Shown here: piece after piece, positions 26,085-35,111 of the stretch
Layout of the letters: each line of letters starts with the position of its first letter
Numbering within the stretch: position 1 is the first letter of the stretch
Assembly (NCBI RefSeq): GCF_010692745.1
Contig: NZ_JAAHTB010000016.1
Coordinates: forward strand, 39,304-103,303
Direction: 5' to 3'
Length of the DNA: 64,000 nucleotides
Source: Methylobacterium sp. BTF04
GTDB lineage: Bacteria > Pseudomonadota > Alphaproteobacteria > Rhizobiales > Beijerinckiaceae
Notes under the pieces: generated by a model
Databases searched by the model: none
Told to the model about the DNA's origin: nothing
What the model saw: the letters and a program-made list of their open reading frames with translations, nothing else
Made by a program: the position numbers and the translations under genes

Positions 26085-27812
26085 ATGACCAACACCCCAC
26101 GTCCCGCCTCCCTCCCCCGTGCCGCCTATGCCGACATGTTCGGCCCCACCACCGGCGACCGCATTCGCCTCGCCGACACCTCCCTCGTCATCGAGGTGGA
26201 GCGCGACCACACCACCTATGGCGAGGAGGTGAAGTTCGGCGGCGGCAAGGTCATTCGCGATGGGATGGGGCAATCGCAGGTGACGAACCAGGATGGTGCG
26301 GTGGACACCGTCATCACCAACGCCGTGGTCCTCGACCATTGGGGCGTGGTGAAATGCGACGTCGGCATCGTGAAGGGCCGGATCTTCAAGCTCGGTAAGG
26401 CCGGCAACCCCGACATCCAGCCGGGCGTCGACATCATCGTCGGACCCGGCACGGAAGTGATCGCCGGGGAGGGAAAAATCCTCACGGCGGGCGGGTTCGA
26501 CAGCCACATCCACTACATCTGCCCGCAGCAGATCGAGGAGGCGTTGTGCTCCGGCGTCACCACCATGCTGGGCGGCGGCACCGGACCGGCGCACGGCACC
26601 TTCGCCACCACCTGCACCCCGGGCCCGTGGCATCTCGCCCGGATGATCGAGGCCGCCGACAGCTTTCCGATGAACCTCGCCTTCGCCGGCAAGGGCAACG
26701 CCTCGCGGCCCGAGAGCCTGATCGAGATGGTCCGCGCCGGGGCCTGCGCGCTCAAGCTCCACGAGGATTGGGGCACCACGCCCCAGGCCATCGACACCTG
26801 CCTCAGCGTCGCCGACCTGCACGACGTGCAGGTGATGATCCACTCCGACACGCTCAACGAATCTGGCTTCGTCGAGGACACGATCCGCGCCTTCGCGGGG
26901 CGGACCATCCACGCCTTCCACACCGAGGGCGCGGGAGGCGGCCACGCCCCCGACATCATGAAGGTGGCGGGGCTGATGAACGTGCTGCCCTCCTCCACCA
27001 ACCCGACGCGACCGTATACGAGGAACACCATCGACGAGCATCTCGACATGCTCATGGTCTGCCATCACCTCGATCCGGCGATCCCCGAGGATCTGGCCTT
27101 CGCCGAGAGCCGCATCCGCAAGGAGACCATCGCGGCCGAGGACATCCTGCACGATATCGGTGCGCTCTCGATGATGTCGTCGGACAGCCAGGCCATGGGC
27201 CGGGTCGGCGAGGTCGTCATCCGCACCTGGCAGACGGCGGACAAGATGAAGCGTCAGCGCGGCAGCCTGCCGGGCGACGGCTCCGGCAACGACAACCTGC
27301 GCGCCCGCCGCTACATCGCGAAATACACCATCAACCCGGCCATCGCGCATGGCGTCTCGGCCCATGTCGGCTCGGTGGAACCCGGAAAACTCGCCGATCT
27401 GGTTCTCTGGACTCCGGCCTTCTTCGGGGTGAAGCCCGATTGCGTCATCAAGGGCGGCATGATCGCCACGGCGCCGATGGGCGATCCCAACGCCTCGATC
27501 CCGACCCCGCAGCCGGTGCATTACCGTCCGATGTTCGGGGCCATCGGCCGCTCGCCCTTCGCAACCGCACTGACCTTCGTGTCGAAGGCGGCGATCGAGG
27601 ATGGGCTGGGCGAGAGGCTCGGAGTGCAGAAGCGGCTGGTAGCCGTCGAGAACGTGCGCGGCGGCATCTCGAAGAAGAGCATGATCCTCAACGACGCCAC
27701 CCCGGTCATCGAGATCGATCCCGAGACCTACGACGTCCGCGCCGACGGCGAGCTGCTGGTCTGCGAGCCCGCCGAGGTGCTGCCGATGGCGCAGCGGTAT
27801 TTCCTGTTTTGA
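26085..27812 (+). CDS. ureC: Urease alpha subunit (catalytic)
   Basis: The 575-residue catalytic subunit has the nickel ligands in [14 protein letters not shown], the lysine to be carbamylated in [13 protein letters not shown], His in [11 protein letters not shown] and [15 protein letters not shown], and the mobile flap with Cys/His in [10 protein letters not shown]. Length is standard (about 570). It binds two Ni ions delivered by UreEFG and hydrolyses urea from the ureide pathway. GGAGG precedes the ATG. ureE follows after an inserted DUF29 gene. Confidence 0.97.
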   Translation: MTNTPRPASLPRAAYADMFGPTTGDRIRLADTSLVIEVERDHTTYGEEVKFGGGKVIRDGMGQSQVTNQDGAVDTVITNAVVLDHWGVVKCDVGIVKGRIFKLGKAGNPDIQPGVDIIVGPGTEVIAGEGKILTAGGFDSHIHYICPQQIEEALCSGVTTMLGGGTGPAHGTFATTCTPGPWHLARMIEAADSFPMNLAFAGKGNASRPESLIEMVRAGACALKLHEDWGTTPQAIDTCLSVADLHDVQVMIHSDTLNESGFVEDTIRAFAGRTIHAFHTEGAGGGHAPDIMKVAGLMNVLPSSTNPTRPYTRNTIDEHLDMLMVCHHLDPAIPEDLAFAESRIRKETIAAEDILHDIGALSMMSSDSQAMGRVGEVVIRTWQTADKMKRQRGSLPGDGSGNDNLRARRYIAKYTINPAIAHGVSAHVGSVEPGKLADLVLWTPAFFGVKPDCVIKGGMIATAPMGDPNASIPTPQPVHYRPMFGAIGRSPFATALTFVSKAAIEDGLGERLGVQKRLVAVENVRGGISKKSMILNDATPVIEIDPETYDVRADGELLVCEPAEVLPMAQRYFLF

Positions 27813-27845
27813 GGTAGGATGCGATTCAACGTCAGCGGAGGCCGC

Positions 27846-28328
27846 ATGTCCAACGCCGCATTGAACCCGCCCTCGACTCCGGATCTCTACGACGCCGACC
27901 TGTATCTCTGGACGCAGGGACAGGCCGCCTTGTTGCGCGCCGGTCGCTGGCAGGAAGTCGACTGGCCGCGGCTCGCGGAGGAAATCGAAAGCGTGGGTGG
28001 GTCGCAAAAATCCGAAATTCGAAATCGTCTGATCATCGTGCTGCAACACTTGCTGAAGTGGGAGTTTCAACCCCGGAAGCGCAAGTATGGCTGGCGATCG
28101 TCCATCGTTGAGCAGCGGCTGCAGATCGAGGGCCTCCTCGACCTCAGTCCCAGCCTCACGGCATGGCCCGAGACGGCGCTCGACAAGGCGTATCGCATCG
28201 CACGGACGCGCGCCGCCGAGGAAACGGGCGTGGACGAGCGCAGCCTTCCCGAGGCCTGCCCCTACAGTCTGGAGCAGATCATGGACCACCGTTTCTATCC
28301 GGGAATCGTCGAGTCCGACATCGTCTGA
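27846..28328 (+). CDS. DUF29-family protein inserted in the urease operon
   Basis: This 160-residue protein shows the DUF29 pattern: [69 protein letters not shown] and, at the C-terminus, [22 protein letters not shown] 27846 has GGAGG upstream; an earlier ATG at 27819 adds nine residues. The family is of unknown function, common in cyanobacteria and some Proteobacteria, and is often scattered with mobile DNA. It separates ureC from ureE on the same strand and is not expected to be needed for urease. Confidence 0.85.
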   Translation: MSNAALNPPSTPDLYDADLYLWTQGQAALLRAGRWQEVDWPRLAEEIESVGGSQKSEIRNRLIIVLQHLLKWEFQPRKRKYGWRSSIVEQRLQIEGLLDLSPSLTAWPETALDKAYRIARTRAAEETGVDERSLPEACPYSLEQIMDHRFYPGIVESDIV

Positions 28329-28374
28329 CGATCTCCGCCACCGTCACGAACCAACCGGGATATCGTTTCTGCGT

Positions 28375-28869
28375 ATGATCCGTGCCACGAGAGTTCTCCG
28401 CCGAAACGCCCTTTTCGGCGAGATCGTCGACCGCATCGTCCTCGACCATGGCGACCGGCACCGTCGGCGCATGGCGATGCGGGGCGTCGGCGGCCTGGCG
28501 TTCCTGCTCGATCTGGCCGAGCCCACTGTGCTCGACGACGGCGACGCGCTGGTGCTGCAGGACGGCCGCCTGATCTGGGTCGAGGCCGCGCCCGAGCGCC
28601 TGCTCGCGATCCGTGCGGAAAGCGACCATGCGTTGAAGCGCCTGATCTGGCATATCGGCAACCGGCACATCCCGGCCGAGATCGACGCCGACGCGGTCTA
28701 CATCGCGTTCGATCACGTGCTCGCCGAGATGGTGCGGGGCCTGGGCGGGAGTGCCGAGCCGGTGGAACGGCCGTTCCGCCCCGAGGGCGGCGCCTATGCG
28801 GGCGAGGCCGCCGGCCATCATCACCACGGGCACCACCACGACCACGATCATCCGCACCCCCATGATTGA
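28375..28869 (+). CDS. ureE: Urease accessory protein UreE (nickel carrier)
   Basis: The 164-residue metallochaperone has an N-terminal domain with [20 protein letters not shown] and [17 protein letters not shown], then the metal-binding domain with [15 protein letters not shown], and an extremely His-rich tail (11 His in the last 18 residues, with Asp) for nickel storage. It delivers Ni to the UreC-UreF-UreG complex. ATG 28375 is the first suitable start; its end overlaps ureF by 8 bases. Confidence 0.94.
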   Translation: MIRATRVLRRNALFGEIVDRIVLDHGDRHRRRMAMRGVGGLAFLLDLAEPTVLDDGDALVLQDGRLIWVEAAPERLLAIRAESDHALKRLIWHIGNRHIPAEIDADAVYIAFDHVLAEMVRGLGGSAEPVERPFRPEGGAYAGEAAGHHHHGHHHDHDHPHPHD

Positions 28870-29536
28870 CGCCCTGCGCCTGATGGCGTGGCTGTCGCCG
28901 GGCTATCCGGTGGGGGCCTATGCCTATTCGCACGGGCTCGAATGGGCGGTGGAATGCGGCGACGTCCACGATGAGGCCTCGCTGACCACATGGCTCGCCG
29001 ACGTGCTGGAGCGCGGATCGTGCCGCAACGACCTGATCTTCGCCGCCCACGCCCACGCGGCGGCCCTGGCCGGGGATCACGAGGCGCTCACCAACCTCAA
29101 CGATCTCGCCCTGGCGCTGGCGCCCTCGCGCGAGTTGCGCCTGGAGACGAGCCAGCAGGGACGCAGCTTCCTCGACGTCACCCGCGCCGCCTGGGGCAAC
29201 GACGTCCTGGCGCAGCTCGGGGACGCGCTCACCGACGCCGTCGCCTATCCGGTCGCCGTCGGGCTGGCGGCCGGCGCGCATCGGATGGCCCTGGCGCCGG
29301 TGCTCGCCGGCTTCGGCCTCGCCTTCTTGCAGAACCTCGTCTCGGCCGCCCTGCGCTGCGCGCCCATCGGACAGAGCGCCGGCACGCGGGTGATCGCGGC
29401 CCTCACGCCGAAGGTCGACGCACTCGCCGCCACCGTGCCGGTCCTGAGCCTCGACGATCTCGGCAGCGCGACCCTGCGCCTCGATCTCGGTTCGTTCCGA
29501 CACGAGACCCAGTATTCCCGGATTTTCCGCTCCTAG
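28862..29536 (+). CDS. ureF: Urease accessory protein UreF
   Basis: This 224-residue all-helical protein reads [26 protein letters not shown] near its N-terminus, the UreF hallmark, and [25 protein letters not shown] in the middle. It acts as a checkpoint for GTP hydrolysis by UreG during nickel insertion. Its start lies within the ureE tail (8-base overlap), indicating coupled translation. UreF normally needs UreD, for which no gene is visible nearby. Confidence 0.95.
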   Translation: MIDALRLMAWLSPGYPVGAYAYSHGLEWAVECGDVHDEASLTTWLADVLERGSCRNDLIFAAHAHAAALAGDHEALTNLNDLALALAPSRELRLETSQQGRSFLDVTRAAWGNDVLAQLGDALTDAVAYPVAVGLAAGAHRMALAPVLAGFGLAFLQNLVSAALRCAPIGQSAGTRVIAALTPKVDALAATVPVLSLDDLGSATLRLDLGSFRHETQYSRIFRS

Positions 29537-29545
29537 GACCCGCCC

Positions 29546-30190
29546 ATGACCGCCTCCACCGGCCCCTCTCCGAATGGTCGCTCTCCGAACGGTCCCTTGC
29601 GCGTCGGCATCGGCGGCCCCGTCGGCTCCGGCAAGACCGCCCTGATGGAGCAGCTCTGCAAGCGGTTGCGCGACCGGTTCGAGATCTGCGCGATCACCAA
29701 CGACATCTACACCAAGGAGGATGCGCGCATCCTCACCGTGGCCGGCGCGCTCCCCGAAGAGCGGATCATGGGGGTCGAGACCGGGGGCTGCCCGCACACG
29801 GCGATCCGCGAGGACGCCTCGATCAACCTCGCGGCGGTGGCCGAGATGCGCCGGCGCTTTCCCAAGCTCGATCTCATCCTGATCGAATCGGGGGGCGACA
29901 ACCTTGCCGCCACCTTCTCGCCGGAACTCGCGGACCTCACCCTCTACGTCATCGACGTCGGCGGCGGCGAGAAGATCCCCCGCAAGGGCGGCCCCGGCAT
30001 CACCCGCTCGGACCTCCTCATCGTCAACAAGACCGACCTCGCACCGCTGGTCGGCGCCGACCTTGGGGTGATGGAAGCCGACACCAAGCGGATGCGCGGC
30101 GCGCGCCCTTACGTGTTCTCGTCCCTGCGCGACGGGCACGGTGCCGACGCGGTGGCCCGCTTCGTGGTCGAGGCCGGCGGGCTCGCCTGA
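29546..30190 (+). CDS. ureG: Urease accessory GTPase UreG
   Basis: The 214-residue SIMIBI GTPase has P-loop [15 protein letters not shown] (about residues 23-37), the Cys-Pro-His metal site in [16 protein letters not shown], switch [15 protein letters not shown] and guanine-specificity NKTDL. It powers nickel delivery to urease. The first 18 residues, with duplicated PNGRSPNG, are a small extension. It starts 9 bases after ureF and is followed 4 bases later by chrA. Confidence 0.96.
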   Translation: MTASTGPSPNGRSPNGPLRVGIGGPVGSGKTALMEQLCKRLRDRFEICAITNDIYTKEDARILTVAGALPEERIMGVETGGCPHTAIREDASINLAAVAEMRRRFPKLDLILIESGGDNLAATFSPELADLTLYVIDVGGGEKIPRKGGPGITRSDLLIVNKTDLAPLVGADLGVMEADTKRMRGARPYVFSSLRDGHGADAVARFVVEAGGLA

Positions 30191-30194
30191 TCCC

Positions 30195-31379
30195 ATGTCG
30201 GGCCCGGTCCGCGAGGTCTTCCTCGCCTTCCTCAAATTGGGCCTGACCGCGTTCGGCGGCCCCGTCGCCCATCTCGGCTACTTTCGCGAGGCCTTCGTGC
30301 ATCGCCGGCGCTGGATCAACGAGGCGGGCTATGCCGACCTCGTCGCCCTGTGCCAGTTCCTGCCCGGACCGGCCTCAAGCCAGGTCGGATTCGCCCTCGG
30401 CACAATCCGGGCCGGCGGTCTCGCGGGCGGTCTTGCGGCGTTTGCCGGCTTCACCCTCCCCTCCGCGCTGATCCTGATCGCCGTCGCGTATGGGGCCGGC
30501 ATGACCGCCGGGCCGGTGGCGTCCGGCCTCGTCCATGGCCTGAAGCTCGTGGCCGTGGCGGTGGTGGCCCAGGCGGTATGGGGCATGGCCCGGACCCTGG
30601 CGCCGGACCGTGTCCGCGCCGGGATCGCCCTCGGCGCCCTGTGGCTCGTGATCCTCGCTCCCACGGCGCTCGGGCAGGTCGGCGCGATCCTGTTCGGCGC
30701 CGGCGCCGGCCTCGTCCTGTGCCGGGGGGCGGCTGGCGTGAGCGTCGGCCGCCTTACCGTTCCGATCTCGCGCCGCGCCGGCACCGTGGCCCTGGTGGCG
30801 TTCGCCGTCCTCCTCGGCGGGCTCCCGGTTCTGGCCGCCACTGCGCACTGGCACGGGTTCGCATTGGTCGATGCGTTCTATCGGGCCGGCGCCCTCGTCT
30901 TCGGCGGCGGCCACGTGGTGCTGCCGCTCCTGCGCGCCGGCCTCGTCGATCCGGGGTGGCTGAGCGCAGACGCGTTCCTTGCCGGCTACGGCGCGGCGCA
31001 GGCAGTGCCGGGGCCGCTCTTCAGCGTTGCGGCCTATCTCGGCGTGGTGCTCGGGCCGACGCCGCACGGGCTGCTGGGTGCCGGTCTCGCCCTCGCGGCG
31101 ATGTTCCTGCCGGGGCTTCTGCTGGTCTATGGCGCCTTGCCGTTCTGGGACGGCCTGCGCCGGCGGCCCCTGGCCCAGGCGGCTTTGCGCGGCGGCAACG
31201 CGGCGGTGGTCGGGCTCTTGGGCGCTGCGCTCTACGATCCGGTCTGGACCAGTGCCATCGGCGACGCCCGCGACCTCGCCATGGCCGCCACTGCCTTCGT
31301 GCTCCTGACCGCAGGTGGGGTCCCGCCCTGGATCGTCGTCGGGCTCACGGCTTTGGGCGGCCTCGCCCTCACGCTGTGA
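30195..31379 (+). CDS. chrA: Chromate transporter ChrA (two-domain)
   Basis: This 394-residue inner-membrane protein has two homologous CHR halves: the first has FLKLGLTAFGGPVAHLGYFR and LCQFLPGPASSQVGFALG; the second has FYRAGALVFGGGHVVLPLLR and GYGAAQAVPGPLFSVAAYLG. These are the CHR signature motifs, giving about 10-12 membrane segments. It should export chromate by antiport. It starts 4 bases after ureG, so it is probably read with the urease operon, though no functional link is known. A role with another oxyanion is possible. Confidence 0.92.
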   Translation: MSGPVREVFLAFLKLGLTAFGGPVAHLGYFREAFVHRRRWINEAGYADLVALCQFLPGPASSQVGFALGTIRAGGLAGGLAAFAGFTLPSALILIAVAYGAGMTAGPVASGLVHGLKLVAVAVVAQAVWGMARTLAPDRVRAGIALGALWLVILAPTALGQVGAILFGAGAGLVLCRGAAGVSVGRLTVPISRRAGTVALVAFAVLLGGLPVLAATAHWHGFALVDAFYRAGALVFGGGHVVLPLLRAGLVDPGWLSADAFLAGYGAAQAVPGPLFSVAAYLGVVLGPTPHGLLGAGLALAAMFLPGLLLVYGALPFWDGLRRRPLAQAALRGGNAAVVGLLGAALYDPVWTSAIGDARDLAMAATAFVLLTAGGVPPWIVVGLTALGGLALTL

Positions 31380-31386
31380 GCGACGG

Positions 31387-32127
31387 TCAGATGCCCGCGT
31401 ACCAGGGGAAGCCGAGTTCGGCGACCATGCTGCCGCGGCCCTTGCCGTAGCCGTCGACGCCCTCGACCGCCTCGATGGAGGCGATGTATTTCAGGCTCTT
31501 GTAGCCGAGCTGGCGCTCCACCCGCAGGCGCAACGGCGCGCCGTGCGATATCGGCAGGTCGGCGCCGTTCATGCCGTAGGCGAGGATCGTTTGCGGATGA
31601 AGTGCGTCGAACAGGTCGTAGGAATCCCACCAGCCGTCGACGCTGCGGATGACGATGAAGCGCGCCTGCGGCTTCAGCCCGACCGTGGCGAGGAGGTGGG
31701 CGAGCGGCACGCCGGTCCATTCGGCGATGGCCGACCAGCCCTGCTCGCAGCTGTGCAATGTCACCTGGGTGCGCGTCGGCATCGCCTTCAGCGCGGCCAG
31801 CGAGAAGAGGCCGGGCCGCTCGACGAGTCCGGTCACCGGCAGGTGCCAATCGGCGAAGCCGAGGGCCTTCGAGCGCCGGTATCCGGCATCGTCCGGATCG
31901 GTGGTGTTGATGGTCGGGAAGACGGCCGAGATCGCCGACCGGTCGAACTCGCGCACCAGCGGCTGCCGGCGCAGGAGCCAGCGCTGGACCGCGAAGGTGA
32001 GCCCGTTGCTCCAGTCGTACGGGGTGGCGAGATGCGACAGGGCCGGTGCGTCGCAGCCCCCCACGAGACCGGCCCCGGCCAGCGTCACCGAACCGGTGAG
32101 GAGGCGACGGCGCGACAGGTCACGCAT
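31387..32127 (-). CDS. Tat-exported molybdopterin-dependent oxidoreductase (sulfite-oxidase/MsrP fold)
   Basis: This 246-residue protein starts MRDLSRRRLLTG, a twin-arginine signal, followed by LVGGC (Cys about 25), which could be a lipobox, so it may be an exported lipoprotein. The Mo-cofactor domain has the Cys ligand in VTLHSCEQGWSAIAEWTG and SHGAPLRLRVERQLGYKSLKYI, typical of the sulfite-oxidase/MsrP family. The substrate is unknown. The cytochrome b gene upstream overlaps it by 8 bases and probably connects it to the quinone pool, as in MsrPQ, although the cytochrome is of a different type. Confidence 0.87.
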   Translation of the reverse strand: MRDLSRRRLLTGSVTLAGAGLVGGCDAPALSHLATPYDWSNGLTFAVQRWLLRRQPLVREFDRSAISAVFPTINTTDPDDAGYRRSKALGFADWHLPVTGLVERPGLFSLAALKAMPTRTQVTLHSCEQGWSAIAEWTGVPLAHLLATVGLKPQARFIVIRSVDGWWDSYDLFDALHPQTILAYGMNGADLPISHGAPLRLRVERQLGYKSLKYIASIEAVEGVDGYGKGRGSMVAELGFPWYAGI

Positions 32128-32839
32128 CGGGTGTCTCCGGGTGTTCGGGGCCTGCCGGCGGGACGACGAAGCGCCCTGTGATCATCGACCGCATCAGGTT
32201 GGCGGCCCCGCCGACGAAGACCTGGGCGACATGGACGAGAAGGAACAGGACCAGGAGGCTCGCGGCGATGAAATGGAGCGTGCGGGCCGATTGCCTGCCG
32301 CCGAACAGGGTGAAGAGTTCCGGAAAGGCGGTGGTGAAGCCGGGCGACATCGTCAGCCCGGTGAGCACCATCAGGGGGAACAGCAGCAGGATCACGGCGA
32401 GATAGGCGATTTTCTGCAGGGCGTTGTACCGCAGGGTCTCGCGCCCGCGGGGCCGGCGCAGGCGGGCATGGTCGGCGATTTCGCGGCCGAGATGGGCGGG
32501 CGCCAGTTGGTCGCGATCCGGCACGAGGGCCCGGACGATGTGGCCGCTTCGCAGAGACAGGACGAGGTAGGCGAGCCCGTTGAGGACCAGAACCCAGGCC
32601 GCCAGGAAATGCAGGTTGCGGCCCCAGCCGGTCTGCTCGAGGTTCACCGGCAGGGGCAGTTCGAACGCGGCGGGGGCGCCGAGAGTGCCTGTCTCGCCCC
32701 AGAACAGGCGCGGCAGGGCGAGCAGGATCGCGGTGCCGCTCACCAGAAGGGCGAGGAACGCGGCGGCGTTCAGCCAATGGGTCAGGCGCACCCACACGCG
32801 ATGCCGGATCACGGTCTCGCGGGGCGCGCCTCCGGTCAT
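32120..32839 (-). CDS. Membrane cytochrome b (cytochrome b561 / thiosulfate-reductase type)
   Basis: This 239-residue protein has four to five membrane segments and haem-ligand His residues in VWVRLTHWLNAAAFLALLVSG, NLHFLAAWVLVLNGLAYL, LTGLTMSPG and TLHFIAASLLVLFLLVHVAQV. This is the Ni/Fe-hydrogenase/formate-dehydrogenase-type cytochrome b561 layout. It probably carries electrons between quinone and the exported molybdoenzyme encoded next. ATG 32839 overlaps the stop of the methyltransferase gene as ATGA, so the genes are translationally coupled. Confidence 0.88.
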   Translation of the reverse strand: MTGGAPRETVIRHRVWVRLTHWLNAAAFLALLVSGTAILLALPRLFWGETGTLGAPAAFELPLPVNLEQTGWGRNLHFLAAWVLVLNGLAYLVLSLRSGHIVRALVPDRDQLAPAHLGREIADHARLRRPRGRETLRYNALQKIAYLAVILLLFPLMVLTGLTMSPGFTTAFPELFTLFGGRQSARTLHFIAASLLVLFLLVHVAQVFVGGAANLMRSMITGRFVVPPAGPEHPETPDA

Positions 32840-33438
32840 GGCGCTGCTACGGAGCCCACGGCGCGCAGCACATCGAGGCGATAGAGCGGGGTGCGGCCCT
32901 GGTGGCGAATGGCGAGGCTGTCGGCGCCAAGCGCGATCACCGCCTCGGCGGCCTCGTCGCCGCTCAACGGATAGTGCGTGTCGCCGGTCCAGTGCACGAG
33001 GACGAGGTCTCCTCCGGGATTCAAGGCCGTGCGGAGATGGCCCACGAGGGCGGCGATGTCGTCCCGGCCGAGGTAGTACACCACCTCCGACAACACGATC
33101 AGGTCGAACCGGCCCTCCGGCCAATGCGCCGGCACCGCGCCTTGGGCAAAGCGCACGTGGGGCAGGTCGGCGCAGCGCTCCCGGGCGGCGTCGAGGGCGC
33201 TCTCCGCCACGTCGACGGACAGCAGGCTGGTGCAGCGGCTCGCCAATCGCCGGGTTAGCACGCCGATGGAGCAGCCGATCTCCAGGGCCTGCGCGTAGGT
33301 CGCGCGCGGCAGGCTCGCCAGGGTGGCGTCGTACTTGGCATGCTCGTAGGGGCTCGTGGCGAAGCGCCACGGGTCCGGGTCGGACGCGTAGAGTTCCGTG
33401 AAATAGCGCGGCGTGAGCGAGCCGATATGGCGGTTCAT
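32836..33438 (-). CDS. NodS-like SAM-dependent methyltransferase
   Basis: This 200-residue class I methyltransferase starts MNRHIGSLTPRYFTELYASD and has PDPWRFATSPYEHAKYDATL (the NodS-family N-terminal cap), motif I ALEIGCSIGVLTRRLA with acidic VDVAESALDAAR, and FDLIVLSEVVYYLG as motif IV. NodS methylates an amino group on lipochitooligosaccharide, but many relatives act on unknown metabolites beside PIG-L deacetylases and acyl-CoA-dehydrogenase-like genes. ATG 33438 overlaps the upstream gene's stop as ATGA. Substrate unknown. Confidence 0.87.
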   Translation of the reverse strand: MNRHIGSLTPRYFTELYASDPDPWRFATSPYEHAKYDATLASLPRATYAQALEIGCSIGVLTRRLASRCTSLLSVDVAESALDAARERCADLPHVRFAQGAVPAHWPEGRFDLIVLSEVVYYLGRDDIAALVGHLRTALNPGGDLVLVHWTGDTHYPLSGDEAAEAVIALGADSLAIRHQGRTPLYRLDVLRAVGSVAAP

Positions 33439-34622
33439 GAGGCGTGGACCGGATGCTGGGGCACGAGGGTGTCGTCGGGGTCGTGCCAGAGCGCTTCGGC
33501 GGGACGGGCATCGGCAAGAACGTAGGCGGCCGCATGGGTCAGCGCCCGGTCGGGGCCGGGCTGGCGCAGGTAGGTGGCCAGATCGCGCGACAACCGCTCC
33601 AGCGGATGGGTCTGCAGGAAGCCGGCGAGGCCCACCGAGCGCTGCGCGCGCTCCAGGACGTCGAGTCCGGCCCGCTCCACCGCGAGGCGGGCGAGATTGA
33701 CATAGGCGATCACCCGGTCCGGCTCCGCATCGGGGTCGCTGGCGAGGGCGGCGGCGTGGCTCACGAACAGCCGCGCTGTCTCCACCGCGATGGCCGCCTC
33801 GCCGAGGCGGGCCGCCTGGTGCGGATCGGACCCGCGCCCGGTGGCGCCGAGATGCGCCCGCAAGACGTCGAACACCGCTTCGATGCCGCCGAGCTGGACG
33901 GCGGCGAAGCGCCAAGCGCCGCCGGAAAAGTGCGGCTCGCGAAAGTAATCGTCGGCCTCGCCGACCGCGGCTCCGAGCCCGACGGGGAGGCCGGAGAAGT
34001 CGAGGATTCCGGAGGTCGAGGCGCGCATGCCTTGCGCGCACCACGACGACAGGTCGGCCCGGGTTCCGGGGGCGAGGTCGATCACCAGCATCTGCTGGCG
34101 CCCGTCCGGTCGGCGTGCGGTGACGAGGGGGCGGGTCACCGACCCGGCCCCGGACGCGAAGGATTTGACGCCCGCGAGGCGGCACGCGTCGCCCTCCCCC
34201 GCCAGGACGAGTCCGCCGTCCTGCGGCTGGGTGTTCCAGACCCCGAACAGGTGTCCGGCACGGACATCCGCGGCAAGGCGGTCGCGGACGGGATCGGACG
34301 CGAAGCGCAGGATCAGCGACAGGGCGTTGACGTGGCCCTCGTAGAGCCGTCCGAGCGCGAGGCTGCCGCGGCCGACATGGGCCAGCACATCGAGGAGCAC
34401 CGGCGCCATCGCCGGCGTATCGAGGTCCGCACCGCCGAGTGCCACGGGGAGCGGGGCCGCCAGCAGGCCCGCCTCGTGGCAATGGACGACGTCCTCGCCC
34501 GGAAAACCGCCATCACGATCGAGGGCGCCTGCCCGCTCGGCCGCGCGGCGCGAGACAGCGCGCGCCGCGGCTCGCACGCGCGCGGAGGTTGTTGCGATTC
34601 GATTCTGGACGACGAAGTTCAT
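33435..34622 (-). CDS. Acyl-CoA-dehydrogenase-like flavoprotein
   Basis: This 395-residue protein has the acyl-CoA dehydrogenase layout: N-terminal helices, a beta domain with FGVWNTQPQDGGLVLAGEGDACRLAGVKSFASGAG and a C-terminal helical domain with AALASDPDAEPDRVIAYVNLARLAVERAGLDVLERAQRSVGLAG. Divergent motifs and the genomic partner (NodS-like methyltransferase) fit the subgroup found in methyltransferase/PIG-L/glycosyltransferase clusters rather than fatty-acid oxidation. ATG 34622 is used; the frame extends to 34691 without support. It heads a four-gene overlapping operon. Confidence 0.83.
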   Translation of the reverse strand: MNFVVQNRIATTSARVRAAARAVSRRAAERAGALDRDGGFPGEDVVHCHEAGLLAAPLPVALGGADLDTPAMAPVLLDVLAHVGRGSLALGRLYEGHVNALSLILRFASDPVRDRLAADVRAGHLFGVWNTQPQDGGLVLAGEGDACRLAGVKSFASGAGSVTRPLVTARRPDGRQQMLVIDLAPGTRADLSSWCAQGMRASTSGILDFSGLPVGLGAAVGEADDYFREPHFSGGAWRFAAVQLGGIEAVFDVLRAHLGATGRGSDPHQAARLGEAAIAVETARLFVSHAAALASDPDAEPDRVIAYVNLARLAVERAGLDVLERAQRSVGLAGFLQTHPLERLSRDLATYLRQPGPDRALTHAAAYVLADARPAEALWHDPDDTLVPQHPVHAS

Positions 34623-34743
34623 CGCTAGGAAGATGGAACACGATGGCGCGATCGCCAGTCGCTCCGGGCACGTTGCCCCCGTTAAACACACGTCTTCATC
34701 GGGATTGTTGTGGGCGGGGGCGCCCCGGTCGCCGGGTCGCGGG

Positions 34744-34908
34744 CTACGCGCGGCGGTGGCGGCGCGGGGCGGTGTCGGCGCGGGGCGGCAGGATGCGCAG
34801 ATCGCGCAGCATGTCGATGGCGGCGGAAGACAGTGTCACGACGGAGAAGGCGGCGACGGCAACGATGAGGGCGGCACCCACCAAGCTTTTGGCGGTCTCG
34901 ATATCCAC
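34744..34908 (-). CDS. Small single-pass membrane protein (possible)
   Basis: A 54-codon frame starts at GTG 34908 (VDIETAKSLVGAALIVAVAA) and has one hydrophobic segment at about residues 9-27, then an amphipathic IDMLRDLRILPPR part and a very basic end (RRHRRA). A weak AGGA lies upstream. The pattern fits a small inner-membrane protein, but nothing else supports it. It lies in the gap upstream of the acyl-CoA-dehydrogenase-like operon. Confidence 0.4.
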   Translation of the reverse strand: MDIETAKSLVGAALIVAVAAFSVVTLSSAAIDMLRDLRILPPRADTAPRRHRRA

Positions 34909-35111
34909 GGGCTGAGGTCCTGATCAACGGTCTTTGGAGAGATACGGCTCGGATTGCTTCGAGAAGCGATGAAAGCCGTGAACGTCTCCTTAAATTGGTC
35001 TCCGTATCGCCTCCGCGCCAGGACGATCTGCGCGACGCTGCCATGCGCCTCGTCCTGGCTGCTGCGTGTGCCGCCGCACTGCAAGGCGGGGGGCGTGCGG
35101 CGGCGGGTTTC

